Origin: Candidatus Gastranaerophilales bacterium
GTDB taxonomy: Bacteria > Cyanobacteriota > Vampirovibrionia > Gastranaerophilales > Gastranaerophilaceae
Length of the DNA stretch: 64,000 nt
NCBI GenBank assembly: GCA_947588745.1
Contig: CANPYW010000002.1
Span: forward strand, 1-64,000
Reading direction: 5' to 3'
The notes under the pieces are model-generated. The model had not been told where the DNA came from. It made no database searches and was given only the letters and a program-made list of their open reading frames with translations. Shown in pieces: positions 37,312 through 45,497 of the stretch (positions within the stretch are counted from its first letter, which is position 1; each line of letters opens with the position of its first letter). Made by a program: the position numbers and the translations under genes.

Positions 37312-37545
37312 TTACTTTTTAACTTCTCTTATGACAATCTCATATCCCAAAATATTTGCTATATCATTCATTTCAGAAAATTTTAGTGTATTATTTTTTA
37401 ATTTATTGTAAAAGCCTGCATAACAATTGCTATATCCTTTTTCAGAGCTTAATTTATTCAGCAATTTTCTTATAGTAGTTCCTCTATATGCACTAATTGT
37501 TTTTACAAAATTTAATAATGATATGTTTTCAAATTTATATTCCAT
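37312..37545 (-). CDS. small helix-turn-helix protein (XRE-like)
   Basis: 77 residues. The sequence TIRKLLNKLSSEKGYSNCYAGFYNKLKNNTLKFSEMNDIANILGYEIVI follows the short Cro-like HTH pattern in which a 'YNKLKNNTLKFSEMNDIANILG' segment (compare 'xNKLKRxxFSxxELxxIAxALG') supplies the recognition helix. No other domain. It lies between ftsZ and the second ATP-grasp locus, diverging from it, so it could regulate that locus. That is only positional. Confidence 0.7.
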   Translation of the reverse strand: MEYKFENISLLNFVKTISAYRGTTIRKLLNKLSSEKGYSNCYAGFYNKLKNNTLKFSEMNDIANILGYEIVIREVKK

Positions 37546-37584
37546 AATTTAAGCATATATTGAAGTTACAATTAAAACAAAGAG

Positions 37585-37613
37585 TTGATTTTTTATATCT
37601 TTAGAGATATAAT
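37585..37613 (+). promoter_or_regulatory. promoter of the second ATP-grasp/peptide locus
   Basis: TTGATT (37585-37590), a 17-base spacer, then TATAAT (37608-37613), 45 bases before the ATG at 37659. The locus is therefore transcribed on its own. Confidence 0.7.
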
Positions 37614-37658
37614 TAATAATGTTCTAAATATAATTAATATTAACAATCAAGAATAGTT

Positions 37659-38573
37659 ATGGAAACATTACAAAAAAATACTCAAGAAATGCTACAAACT
37701 TTTTCTTATAAGAATTTTTTAGCATTAAAAGAAAAAGAATATCCAAAACTTTTAGAAAAGATATTCGAAATGAATACGGGTTATAGCTTAAATTTAGATA
37801 ACCCTAAAACTTTTAATGAAAAAATACAATGGTTAAAATTATATGATTTATCACCGCTTAAGACATTCTTAACTGATAAAGTTCTTGTAAGAGGCTGGAT
37901 TAGTGAAAAAATAGGCGATAAATATTTAAAACCTGTTTTATGGATTGGAAAAAATTTTGATGATATTCCGTTTGACAATCTGCCTGATAGGTTTATTATA
38001 AAGGCAAATAACGGGTGCAAATGGCAATATAAAATTAAAGATAAAACAAAATTTTTAGAAAATAAACAAATTTTCAACTATGTAAAATTGAGATTTGACG
38101 GCTGGATGGTGCAGAAATTTCATTTATTCGGTGGCTTTGAGCTGCAATACAAAGATATTGAACCTCAAATAATAATCGAAGAACTGTTACCACTGGATAT
38201 CGACGAGAATTCTCTTGAGTTTGAAATTTATTGTTTTAATTCTAAACCTATGTTTTATCAGGAAATTAAATATATCAAGCCACCGGTGTGTTGTGTATAT
38301 AGTAAAGACTACTCAATATCCGATATCGAATTTAACCCTGATTATATAAAAATAAAAAAAGAGCCTGATAAATTTTTAAAAGAAGCAGTAGAACTTTCTT
38401 CAAATCTGGCTGAAAATTTTATTCTGGTGAGGGTTGATTGGATAAAATGTCAAAACAAATTATATTTTAATGAAATGACATTTACACCTTTTTCGGGTTT
38501 CTTTAGTTTTAAAAATAAAGACATAGATAAATATTTGGGATCACTACTAAAAATAGAGGTTAATAAAAACTAA
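37659..38573 (+). CDS. TupA-like ATP-grasp protein, second copy
   Basis: 304 residues, paralog of the protein at 21680-22564. Shared blocks are NPKTFNEKIQWLKLYDLSPLKTFLTDKVLV, FDNLPDRFIIKANNGCKW (ATP-binding Lys), IIIEELL, FEIYCFNSKPMFY, and FILVRVDWIKCQNKLYFNEMTFTPFSGF with the Glu/Asn-type metal site. TupA-like enzymes ligate carboxylates to amines using ATP. Its stop overlaps the start of the next gene (TAATG), coupling it to a 91-residue Cys-rich peptide. Bases from 38428 to its end are repeated 411 bases downstream. Confidence 0.8.
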   Translation: METLQKNTQEMLQTFSYKNFLALKEKEYPKLLEKIFEMNTGYSLNLDNPKTFNEKIQWLKLYDLSPLKTFLTDKVLVRGWISEKIGDKYLKPVLWIGKNFDDIPFDNLPDRFIIKANNGCKWQYKIKDKTKFLENKQIFNYVKLRFDGWMVQKFHLFGGFELQYKDIEPQIIIEELLPLDIDENSLEFEIYCFNSKPMFYQEIKYIKPPVCCVYSKDYSISDIEFNPDYIKIKKEPDKFLKEAVELSSNLAENFILVRVDWIKCQNKLYFNEMTFTPFSGFFSFKNKDIDKYLGSLLKIEVNKN

Positions 38574-38665
38574 TGGATAATATAGATATAGATTTCAATT
38601 CATTGGACGATGGCATAATAGATGACCTGTACAATGATGTATTAGAAACCGGAACCTTTTTAGCA
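38428..38665 (+). repeat. direct repeat, copy 1 (ATP-grasp 3' end plus peptide 5' end)
   Basis: This 238-base segment recurs at 38839-39077 with two substitutions and one inserted base. It covers the last 146 bases of the ATP-grasp gene and the first 93 of the peptide gene. The repeat period is 411 bases. Confidence 0.95.
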
Positions 38666-38848
38666 CGGACTAAATGCTATCAAGCCTCTTTCTCGTATGG
38701 AGGTGGAGATATTGCTTATTGTAGTTTTATGTATTGTGAAGCTGATGAAAATGGTTATAGGATTTATGGAACCTGTAATTGGACTCCGACACAAAGAATA
38801 TCAGCTTATAACATTTACTACTATTGTAGTTGTCCTTATGAGGGTTGA
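38573..38848 (+). CDS. candidate modified-peptide precursor, acidic leader and six-Cys C-terminal part
   Basis: 91 residues. The N-terminal about 30 residues are strongly acidic (MDNIDIDFNSLDDGIIDDLY), like a leader. The rest holds six Cys (35, 50, 55, 68, 85, 87) among Tyr, Gly and Ser, ending YYYCSCPYEG. The start overlaps the ATP-grasp stop as TAATG, so enzyme and peptide are made together. The last three residues come from the duplication junction; the decayed copy downstream ends YFYCTCP followed by a stop, which suggests the ancestral C-terminus was YxYCxCP. No signal peptide or known family. Function as an ATP-grasp substrate is inferred from coupling. Confidence 0.65.
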   Translation: MDNIDIDFNSLDDGIIDDLYNDVLETGTFLARTKCYQASFSYGGGDIAYCSFMYCEADENGYRIYGTCNWTPTQRISAYNIYYYCSCPYEG

Positions 38849-38984
38849 TTGGATAAAATGTCAAAACAAATTATATTTTAATGAAATGACATTTACACCT
38901 TTTTCGGGTTTCTTTAGTTTTAAAAATAAAGACATAGATAAATATTTGGGATCACTACTAAAAATAGAGGTTAATAAAAACTAA
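38839..38984 (+). pseudogene. duplicated 3' fragment of the ATP-grasp gene
   Basis: Encodes only the last 47 or so residues of the TupA-like protein (VDWIKCQNKLYFNEMTF onward) with the same TAA stop. It has no start of its own and is a by-product of the tandem duplication. Confidence 0.85.
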
Positions 38985-39077
38985 TGGATAATATAGATAT
39001 AGATTTCAATTCATTGGACGATAGCATAATAGATGACCTGTACGATGATGTATTAGAAAACCGGAACCTTTTTAGCA
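38839..39077 (+). repeat. direct repeat, copy 2
   Basis: Second copy of 38428-38665, differing by two substitutions (in the codons for Gly14 and Asn21 of the peptide) and a one-base insertion in AAAACCGG. Beyond 39077 about 132 bases of the unit are missing, then similarity to 38811-38838 resumes at 39091-39117. Confidence 0.95.
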
Positions 39078-39118
39078 GAAGTTAAATTAAACATTATTTC
39101 TATTGTACTTGTCCTTAA
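38984..39118 (+). pseudogene. decayed second copy of the six-Cys peptide gene
   Basis: Starts like the first copy (MDNIDIDFNSLDDSIIDDLY, then DDVLE), but a one-base insertion shifts the frame to a stop at 39083-39085 after 33 codons. The central Cys-rich part is deleted. A remnant of the 3' end (39092-39118) still reads HYFYCTCP and stop in another frame, differing from the first copy's YYYCSCP, so this was once a distinct paralogous peptide. Confidence 0.8.
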
Positions 39119-39120
39119 TA

Positions 39121-41943
39121 TTATTGAGTAGAAATTGCATTTAAAGTCTTTTTACTGGCAACAATCGAGTTAATCGGAGGATATTCAAACACATAATTTG
39201 CCGCAGCTTTAACGTCATCTGCCGTTACGGCATCAATCGCTTTTAATAACTCAATTTTACAGTTAAGACCGTATACATTATCAATATTTTCCATTACGTA
39301 AAACATTTCAGATTCGCTGTCGTGAAAAGCGGAAAGTAAAGAAGTTTTTAATGCATTTTTTGCGGAATTTAATTCCTGTTCCGTAACATTTTCCGTTTTA
39401 AGTTTTTCAACATTTCGTTTAAATGCATTAATTGCCTTTGTTATATTTTCGGATGAAGCTTCGGCGGAATCCGTAGATGTTTCAATTTCAAGATTAATTA
39501 ATCCCGTATCATAATATGCGTCTATGTTCGAAGCAACGTGGTATGCGATTTTTTCGTTATTTCTTAAATCTTGAAACAATCTTGAGGACATTCCTTCGCC
39601 GAGTATATGATTTAAAATTTTAATTTTAGCGATATCGCTTACATTATTTGAATCCTTATACAGATATGATTGTATAATTTGTGCCTGTGCATTTTCTTCG
39701 GTATCGGTTAGGAACAATTCTTTTGTATTTGGTTTATATGCATTTACATGTGATGATTTTTGGGGAACAAACTCGTTAAAGACAGGTAAGTTCGATGAAA
39801 ATTCATTAAATACCGTAGTTTTAAGATTTGAAAGCTGTTCAGCGGGTGCGGAAGCGGTTATTAAAGATTGTGAATTATTCAGTATTTTATAATACAAATT
39901 TTTTACATCTTGAAGCGTTAAATTATCCAAAGCTTTAAGTTTTTCTTCATCGGATGCGAAGTATTTGTTATCCGGGAATATTGTTTGGTATATTTTTGAG
40001 TATGGATTTTTAGAACTGTTTTGAATATCATCCTTTATGAGTTTTTTTGCTCTGTCAAATTCCGTTTGTGAAAAATTAGGGTATAACAGAGTTTGTTTTA
40101 TTAAAGGAATTACCTCATTTGATTTTTCGGCGGGAAAATCGGAAAAAATACATATATAGCTGCCAATATCGAAAATTTCGATTTTAGTGTTTAAATCCGT
40201 CATTATTTTATCGAATGAACAATTATCGTGGAATGCGTTACCTCTGTTTAACATTAAGGTTAAAACCGATGTTGCGGCTTTTGAAATATTTTTATCGGTA
40301 TCCGCTTCAAAACTCATTGCAAAATGTGCTTCGGGCGTACCTTCCGATTTTGTAAATGCCAGCTGCATATTGTTTTGAAGCTTATATCTGCTGACTGAAG
40401 CATTCAATGCATTAAAACGTTCCGAAGGGCTTTGAGATTTACCGAAAGAAACCGTATTTGCTCCCGATTGTGCGTTCTTATAATTACTCTTAATTTGTTC
40501 ATCACTGATTGATGAGGGATGAGATATGCAAATTGAGGCTTTTGATAAATCAAGAAATTTTTTTGCGGTATCGGATACATCTTGAGGAGTAAGCGATTTC
40601 AAAGTATTTTGGCAATTTTCAAAATAGTTAAAATTATTGTTTTTAACGATATCTAAAAGTTGGGAACTTATCATTGCATTATCTTCATTGGTGTTTATTG
40701 ACAGAATTAAAGAATTTACAATTCTTGTTATATCTTCCTGTTTTGGAGGATTATTGTATAAATTTGTCAATTCTTCATAAATAATTTTGAGAACTTCTTC
40801 TGTGTATTCATCAGGCAAAGAAATTTTGCTATAAGCGGATGCTGCACCTGCGGGGTCGGAAGATAAATTTTCTATGGCAAAGTCTAAACCTATTCCGTAT
40901 TTATCCAATTTTTGTGAAATTTCCGAATTAGATGAAAGTATATAAATAAAAAGAAATTTTAATTTATAATAATCTTCAAAAGAAGTACCCTCTTCTACAG
41001 GAAAACCTAAAAGCATTATGGCATTCGGATTATTTTTATGTTTAATATCGACTCTGGAAGCCTTATTTAGAGGTTTTAAATCCGGAATTTTTCTTTGATT
41101 AATTTTACTGTAGTCGGGCTGTTTGTTGTAATATTTTGAAACCAAATTTATTGCTTCTTGTTCATCCACATCACCCGTTATTACCGTTATTGCATTATCA
41201 GGCGTATACCAGGTGTTATAATAGTCAAATAAATCTTCTCTTGTAAGTTTGTTAATATTTTCTTTTGTACCTATAATAATATCTTCAGAGTTTGTTTCAA
41301 GCCCGAACATATTTTTAAGCATTATTGTATAAGCTTTATTTTCGGCATTATCACTGCACATATCAATTTCCGATTTTACGGGTTCTTTTTCACGTTCCAA
41401 AGGTTCTTTCGGAAATGTGGGGAATTGAGTTTGATATGCATTCAATTTAATTGCTTCCTCGAGAGAATTATCATTAAGCAATTCCAACGAAAGATAATAT
41501 TGCGTTTCCCCAAATGAAGTATAAGCATTTGTATATCCGCCGAGTTCTTCAACTTTTGTATCGTATTCGCCGGGGGCAAGATTTTTACTCCCGTTAAACA
41601 AATTATGCTCAATAAAATGACTTATGCCTCTTTTTTCATCATCTTCGTTTAAAGAACCTACATTAAAAGACGTGCGAATATATAAAGGGCCGTCTTTCTT
41701 TTGAATTATGACTTTTTGTCCGTTTGAAAGTTTATAAACGGAGGCTTTATTATTTAAGCCGGGAACGGATATTTCACCTGTTTTGGTGTAATTAACGGGT
41801 AAATTCGAATTAACTTGTGAAATACCTTTTATATCCGAAAGAGGAAGCTTTGTTGAATTTTCACTGTTATTATATTGCCGGTTTTCCGGCTTTAAAATTG
41901 AAGTATTAGTATATTTTTCTATTAAATTTGTTGTTATTTTCAT
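39121..41943 (-). CDS. M16-family zinc metallopeptidase (insulinase/pitrilysin type), two fused M16 halves
   Basis: 940 residues. The first M16 domain has the inverted zinc motif HFIEH (His109, Glu112, His113), the following NLFNGSKNLAPGEYDTKVEELGGYTNAYTS block, and Glu192 in KSEIDM as probable third ligand. The second half (from about residue 510) is a non-catalytic M16 domain lacking HxxEH, completing the clamshell. No signal peptide, so cytosolic unless exported otherwise. M16 peptidases degrade small peptides held in the chamber and some process RiPP leaders (PqqF/PqqG). The gene converges on the peptide repeats, ending 2 bases from them. Confidence 0.88.
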   Translation of the reverse strand: MKITTNLIEKYTNTSILKPENRQYNNSENSTKLPLSDIKGISQVNSNLPVNYTKTGEISVPGLNNKASVYKLSNGQKVIIQKKDGPLYIRTSFNVGSLNEDDEKRGISHFIEHNLFNGSKNLAPGEYDTKVEELGGYTNAYTSFGETQYYLSLELLNDNSLEEAIKLNAYQTQFPTFPKEPLEREKEPVKSEIDMCSDNAENKAYTIMLKNMFGLETNSEDIIIGTKENINKLTREDLFDYYNTWYTPDNAITVITGDVDEQEAINLVSKYYNKQPDYSKINQRKIPDLKPLNKASRVDIKHKNNPNAIMLLGFPVEEGTSFEDYYKLKFLFIYILSSNSEISQKLDKYGIGLDFAIENLSSDPAGAASAYSKISLPDEYTEEVLKIIYEELTNLYNNPPKQEDITRIVNSLILSINTNEDNAMISSQLLDIVKNNNFNYFENCQNTLKSLTPQDVSDTAKKFLDLSKASICISHPSSISDEQIKSNYKNAQSGANTVSFGKSQSPSERFNALNASVSRYKLQNNMQLAFTKSEGTPEAHFAMSFEADTDKNISKAATSVLTLMLNRGNAFHDNCSFDKIMTDLNTKIEIFDIGSYICIFSDFPAEKSNEVIPLIKQTLLYPNFSQTEFDRAKKLIKDDIQNSSKNPYSKIYQTIFPDNKYFASDEEKLKALDNLTLQDVKNLYYKILNNSQSLITASAPAEQLSNLKTTVFNEFSSNLPVFNEFVPQKSSHVNAYKPNTKELFLTDTEENAQAQIIQSYLYKDSNNVSDIAKIKILNHILGEGMSSRLFQDLRNNEKIAYHVASNIDAYYDTGLINLEIETSTDSAEASSENITKAINAFKRNVEKLKTENVTEQELNSAKNALKTSLLSAFHDSESEMFYVMENIDNVYGLNCKIELLKAIDAVTADDVKAAANYVFEYPPINSIVASKKTLNAISTQ

Positions 41944-42038
41944 ATTGATATAAAACCTTCAAAATTATTTTTTTGATACTAAATATTATAAAATTAATTT
42001 ATATTAAAATAACAAAAAAAATCTTGTTTTGAGTTATA

Positions 42039-42581
42039 ATGAGTAAAGCAGGCAGAATTTTTATGGAAAGAATAACCGGTTTATATCCTCAATATCAAAG
42101 CAGTAAAGACAGAAGGCAAAATAACATTCCTGTCGCCATAGACAGACGTTCTGGTAATGACAGACGCAGCAGCGACAGAGTTGCACTCGATAAGCAGCTC
42201 ACAAGAGATATTTTTGAAGTAAAAAGTAAAGTTGCAAAACTTGAAGCACTTGCACCCAAAATTTTTGAAAATAACGTAACAACACAAGCTCCTACATTTT
42301 CTTCCATGAATAATACGACTCAAGATATGCTTGTAAAAGAAAGTAAGCCCGATAATACCGATATTGCAAGACGGGAAGCAAAATTACAACAAACGGCAGA
42401 TACTTCTTTTAAAGTTGGAATGATTGCCGCTGCATTAGCTGCTTCAATTGCCGTTTCTTTTATGGGTACCGCAGGTGCAGTTATTGCAGTCGGCACAAGC
42501 TTTTATATAGGGGCAAGAGTGCTTAAGACAATGGTCGCAAAAGAACTAAACGACAGAAACGATAAAACGGAAAAGAAGTAA
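42039..42581 (+). CDS. hypothetical protein with C-terminal membrane-inserting segment
   Basis: 180 residues, family not recognised. An Arg/Asp-rich N-terminal patch (DRRQNNIPVAIDRRSGNDRRSSDR) recalls the short DRRxxxDRR repeats seen before some signalling domains. A predicted coiled coil follows (about 48-70), and residues 125-160 form an Ala/Gly-rich hydrophobic hairpin (VGMIAAALAASIAVSFMGTAGAVIAVGTSFYIGA). It diverges from the M16 gene and converges with the next gene, 3 bases apart. Confidence 0.5.
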   Translation: MSKAGRIFMERITGLYPQYQSSKDRRQNNIPVAIDRRSGNDRRSSDRVALDKQLTRDIFEVKSKVAKLEALAPKIFENNVTTQAPTFSSMNNTTQDMLVKESKPDNTDIARREAKLQQTADTSFKVGMIAAALAASIAVSFMGTAGAVIAVGTSFYIGARVLKTMVAKELNDRNDKTEKK

Positions 42582-42584
42582 ATT

Positions 42585-43655
42585 TTAATTGTTTCTTTTG
42601 TTTTTATTCAAAAATTTATCCGATTTATCTGCCGCAAAAGTGCTGAAAACAGGCAAAATACCATAGTATATTCCCGCAAAAATTAAAGTAGGTCGTGCAA
42701 TATTAATACCTTGAATGTATTTATTCAGTTTGGGATTACCGGCATTTAAACGCATAAATTTATCAATGTAGTTTTTTGTATTCTTTTGAACGGATTTATC
42801 AATTGCATAACCCGCAGTTAAAGAAATCAGAGTTGAAATAACATTGTTGTAAATCAGCGGTTTTTTCCGTTCGTCTTTTATCTTTTTACTTTTGTTCGTT
42901 CTGTGAACAAATGAAGCGGTAAGAACAACATCAGTTAACATTGAAATATTTCTTGAAATGTTATTTTCGTTAAAATTGTGTTTGATTACAAAATTTTGTA
43001 TTTGTTTATTATTTATAATTTTTGCCATACCTTTTGTAATTTCGTTTTCAAACCCGCCTTTAAACGCAGGTCTGTTGTTTTTTTCCGTAATGTTGTTAAA
43101 TATATCGGGGCTTTGAATTGTTTTTAAATTATCATAAATATTTTGCTTTTTATCCTTTTTTTTATTAAATAATAAGTCCGTAATAAGAGGGATTAAAGCA
43201 ATGGTTAGCATTGATTTGGGAATTGCGGTAATTAATCCTGCACTTAATTTAAGTGTTTGGGTTATAATATTGTAACTTTTGGATGAAACCAGCTCTTTAG
43301 CAGAACCCTTTAGCGTTTTTAACGTATCTTGTTTTAAAAATTTTTCGGGAGCTTTATCAATCTTATTTATTGCATTTTCAACGGGTAATGCAATTGCCTC
43401 CGTCATTCCGAATTTTATTAACCCCGAAGCTATCGAATTTGTTATGGCATATTGTTTGTTTTCCTTATCTGTTTTTGGGGTTAAAGCTATGGCCGCCGGG
43501 CGAACTCCAGATGCCATAATAAAAGAAGTTGCAGCAACAAATGTAGTTCCATGGTCAGCAATTTTTTCAAGTCCGTTTAAAACATATTTATTTGTCATAA
43601 GACTCTTAAAAGAAGGATTATTAATTTTATTCGAATTGCCGATATTCATACTCAA
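42585..43655 (-). CDS. hypothetical membrane-associated protein with repeated N-P-x-F-K modules
   Basis: 356 residues, not assigned to a family. Two halves each open with a short similar motif: NNPSFKSLM near residue 13 and NRPAFKGGF near residue 194. Each is followed by a helical region and apolar segments (FVAATSFIMASGVRPAAIAL; LSAGLITAIPKSMLTIALIPLITDLLF in the first half; VVLTASFVH, NNVISTLISLTAGYAI, PTLIFAGIYYGILPVF in the second). It is Lys/Asn-rich and lacks a cleavable signal. The gene is monocistronic. Membrane association is likely, function unknown. Confidence 0.5.
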   Translation of the reverse strand: MSMNIGNSNKINNPSFKSLMTNKYVLNGLEKIADHGTTFVAATSFIMASGVRPAAIALTPKTDKENKQYAITNSIASGLIKFGMTEAIALPVENAINKIDKAPEKFLKQDTLKTLKGSAKELVSSKSYNIITQTLKLSAGLITAIPKSMLTIALIPLITDLLFNKKKDKKQNIYDNLKTIQSPDIFNNITEKNNRPAFKGGFENEITKGMAKIINNKQIQNFVIKHNFNENNISRNISMLTDVVLTASFVHRTNKSKKIKDERKKPLIYNNVISTLISLTAGYAIDKSVQKNTKNYIDKFMRLNAGNPKLNKYIQGINIARPTLIFAGIYYGILPVFSTFAADKSDKFLNKNKRNN

Positions 43656-43727
43656 TGGTAATAATAAAAATATAAAAAATGAAATATTTTGTTAAAATAA
43701 ATAACATTTTATTTTATAATAAAACAG

Positions 43728-44423
43728 ATGGATTTGGTAAATTTTATTAAAAAAGAGTTTCAAAATTGGGGAAATACGGAAAAATTTGCGTTTCCCCTTA
43801 TAATTATTTTTATAATCGCCGTTTCGATTATAAATCAAGATAGCCCGATATCAATCTTTGCAGCTGCCTGCGGGATTTCATATACAATACTTGCGGGTAA
43901 AGGGAAAATTTCATGTTATCTTGCAGGAATTTCCGGAACGCTTTGTTATGCTTATCTTGCAATGAAAAACGGATTTTTCGGTAATTCGCTTTTATATGCC
44001 TTATACTATTTTCCCATGGAAATTATAGGTATATATAAATGGAAAAAACATCTTAAAAAATCCACAAACGAAATAATTAAAACTCGATTAACGCTTAAGG
44101 AAAATATAAGACTGTTTTCGCTTACAACTTTTGCTTCCGTTTTGTTCGGAGTATTTTTAAATTTAAACGGAGGAAATCATGCTTATTTAGACTCTTTTAC
44201 AACGATATTTTCAATATCCGGAATGTATTTGACCGTCAAAAGATGTATAGAACAGTGGTATATATGGTTTTTTGTAAATTTACTATCCTCCGTAATGTGG
44301 TATTTATCCTTTATTCAAGCCGGAAAAAACATTGCCGTTTTATTAATGTGGATTACATATTTATGCCTTTCTGTTTATTTTTGGTATAATTGGAAAAAAG
44401 CTATTTACGACAAGGATAGTTAA
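43728..44423 (+). CDS. pnuC: PnuC-family nicotinamide riboside/mononucleotide transporter
   Basis: 231 residues with about seven membrane spans, the PnuC/SWEET-like fold. Characteristic stretches are YALYYFPMEIIGIYKWKKH (compare the family's YxxxxxxGxYxWxxx) and YLTVKRCIEQWYIWFFVNLLSSVMWY, which contains the conserved KR..EQW..W motif lining the substrate path. PnuC takes up nicotinamide riboside, trapped inside by phosphorylation, for NAD synthesis; PnuT (thiamine) and PnuX variants look similar, so the vitamin is not certain. One base separates it from the following radical SAM gene. Confidence 0.85.
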   Translation: MDLVNFIKKEFQNWGNTEKFAFPLIIIFIIAVSIINQDSPISIFAAACGISYTILAGKGKISCYLAGISGTLCYAYLAMKNGFFGNSLLYALYYFPMEIIGIYKWKKHLKKSTNEIIKTRLTLKENIRLFSLTTFASVLFGVFLNLNGGNHAYLDSFTTIFSISGMYLTVKRCIEQWYIWFFVNLLSSVMWYLSFIQAGKNIAVLLMWITYLCLSVYFWYNWKKAIYDKDS

Positions 44424-44424
44424 A

Positions 44425-45495
44425 ATGGATTTGAGCGATTTATTTGATGTTGGACGTAATTTATATGCAATGTACTCTTTTTCCGAAAAAACAGGCAAAA
44501 TAAAAATGCCTTTAAGATATATTCTTGAACTCACATACAGGTGTAATCTACGCTGTCCATTTTGCTATATTCCCGATAAAACAGGCAATGATGAACTTAC
44601 AACTCAAGAATGGTTTGATATAATTAATCAAATACCTCCTTTTTCTCTGATATCATTTGTTGCCGGCGAAGTTTTGCTGAAAGAAGATTTTATTAAAATA
44701 TACGAAAAAGCTTCGGAAAAATTCAGAAAAGTTACCGTAATATCAAACGGAATTAAATTACATGAAGAAATTATCGACTCTTTTATCAAAAATAAATTGT
44801 TTCTTTTATCCGTATCTCTTGACGGATACGGTACAAAACATGACGAAATGCGAAACTGTAAAGGTTTATGGGATAAAGTAACCTCTAATCTCGAACTGTT
44901 TAAATCAAAAAAAGGAAACAAAAAAGGCTTAATGCTTGATATAAAAACGTGCGTTTTGGAAAATAATCTGGATGACTTGCCCGTTCTTTATAAAGAAGCA
45001 ATGAAATTCAATGCACAATTCTTTTCCTTAACATTTATAAGAAAACAGCAGTTAAGACAAAGCTCGCATTTATGGGATGAATTTACCGAAGAATTTTACA
45101 AAACGCAATACCCGATTGAACTTTATTTTAATATGGAGCATTTTAAAGAAATATATAAAGAACTCGAAAGTTTGGCAAAAAATTCAAAAACAATTCTAAG
45201 GTATGCACCAAGGTTTAAATCGATAGGCGATATAGATAAAATTGAACGGTTCTTTAACTGCAGAAATAAACCTGTTACAGAGCTTTATAAACCTTGCCAT
45301 ATACCTTTTACAAGTATTTATATTACTCCCTGCGGGGATATATACCCTTGTTTATCGTATAAAGCTGCAAGTTTAAAAGATATGCCGCTAAAAGAAGCTA
45401 TAAATACCGTAAAATTCAAATGTTTTAGAAAAAATCTGCACGCAAGCAAGGTATTTAACGCATGCCAGATGTGCTGCGATGCAATACCCCGATAA
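44425..45495 (+). CDS. radical SAM/SPASM-domain protein, substrate unknown
   Basis: 356 residues. The CX3CX2C motif is CNLRCPFC (in ELTYRCNLRCPFCYIP). The usual GGE strand motif is replaced by FVAGEVLLKEDF. The C-terminal region has SPASM-like Cys residues: CHIPFTSIYITPCGDIYPCLSYK and KCFRKNL...FNACQMCC, where 'PCGDIYPC' is the typical GxxxPC turn. Such proteins modify peptides or heme-related and cofactor precursors using auxiliary clusters. It starts one base after pnuC stops, so they are cotranscribed; no peptide gene is seen beside it. Convergent pyrF ends 2 bases away. Confidence 0.85.
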   Translation: MDLSDLFDVGRNLYAMYSFSEKTGKIKMPLRYILELTYRCNLRCPFCYIPDKTGNDELTTQEWFDIINQIPPFSLISFVAGEVLLKEDFIKIYEKASEKFRKVTVISNGIKLHEEIIDSFIKNKLFLLSVSLDGYGTKHDEMRNCKGLWDKVTSNLELFKSKKGNKKGLMLDIKTCVLENNLDDLPVLYKEAMKFNAQFFSLTFIRKQQLRQSSHLWDEFTEEFYKTQYPIELYFNMEHFKEIYKELESLAKNSKTILRYAPRFKSIGDIDKIERFFNCRNKPVTELYKPCHIPFTSIYITPCGDIYPCLSYKAASLKDMPLKEAINTVKFKCFRKNLHASKVFNACQMCCDAIPR

Positions 45496-45497
45496 TG

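Noticed and set aside
38697-38984. 95-codon open frame linking the peptide region to the ATP-grasp tail
   Set aside because: Its first half is an off-frame reading of the peptide gene; only the duplicated ATP-grasp fragment (38839-38984) is meaningful and it has no start.
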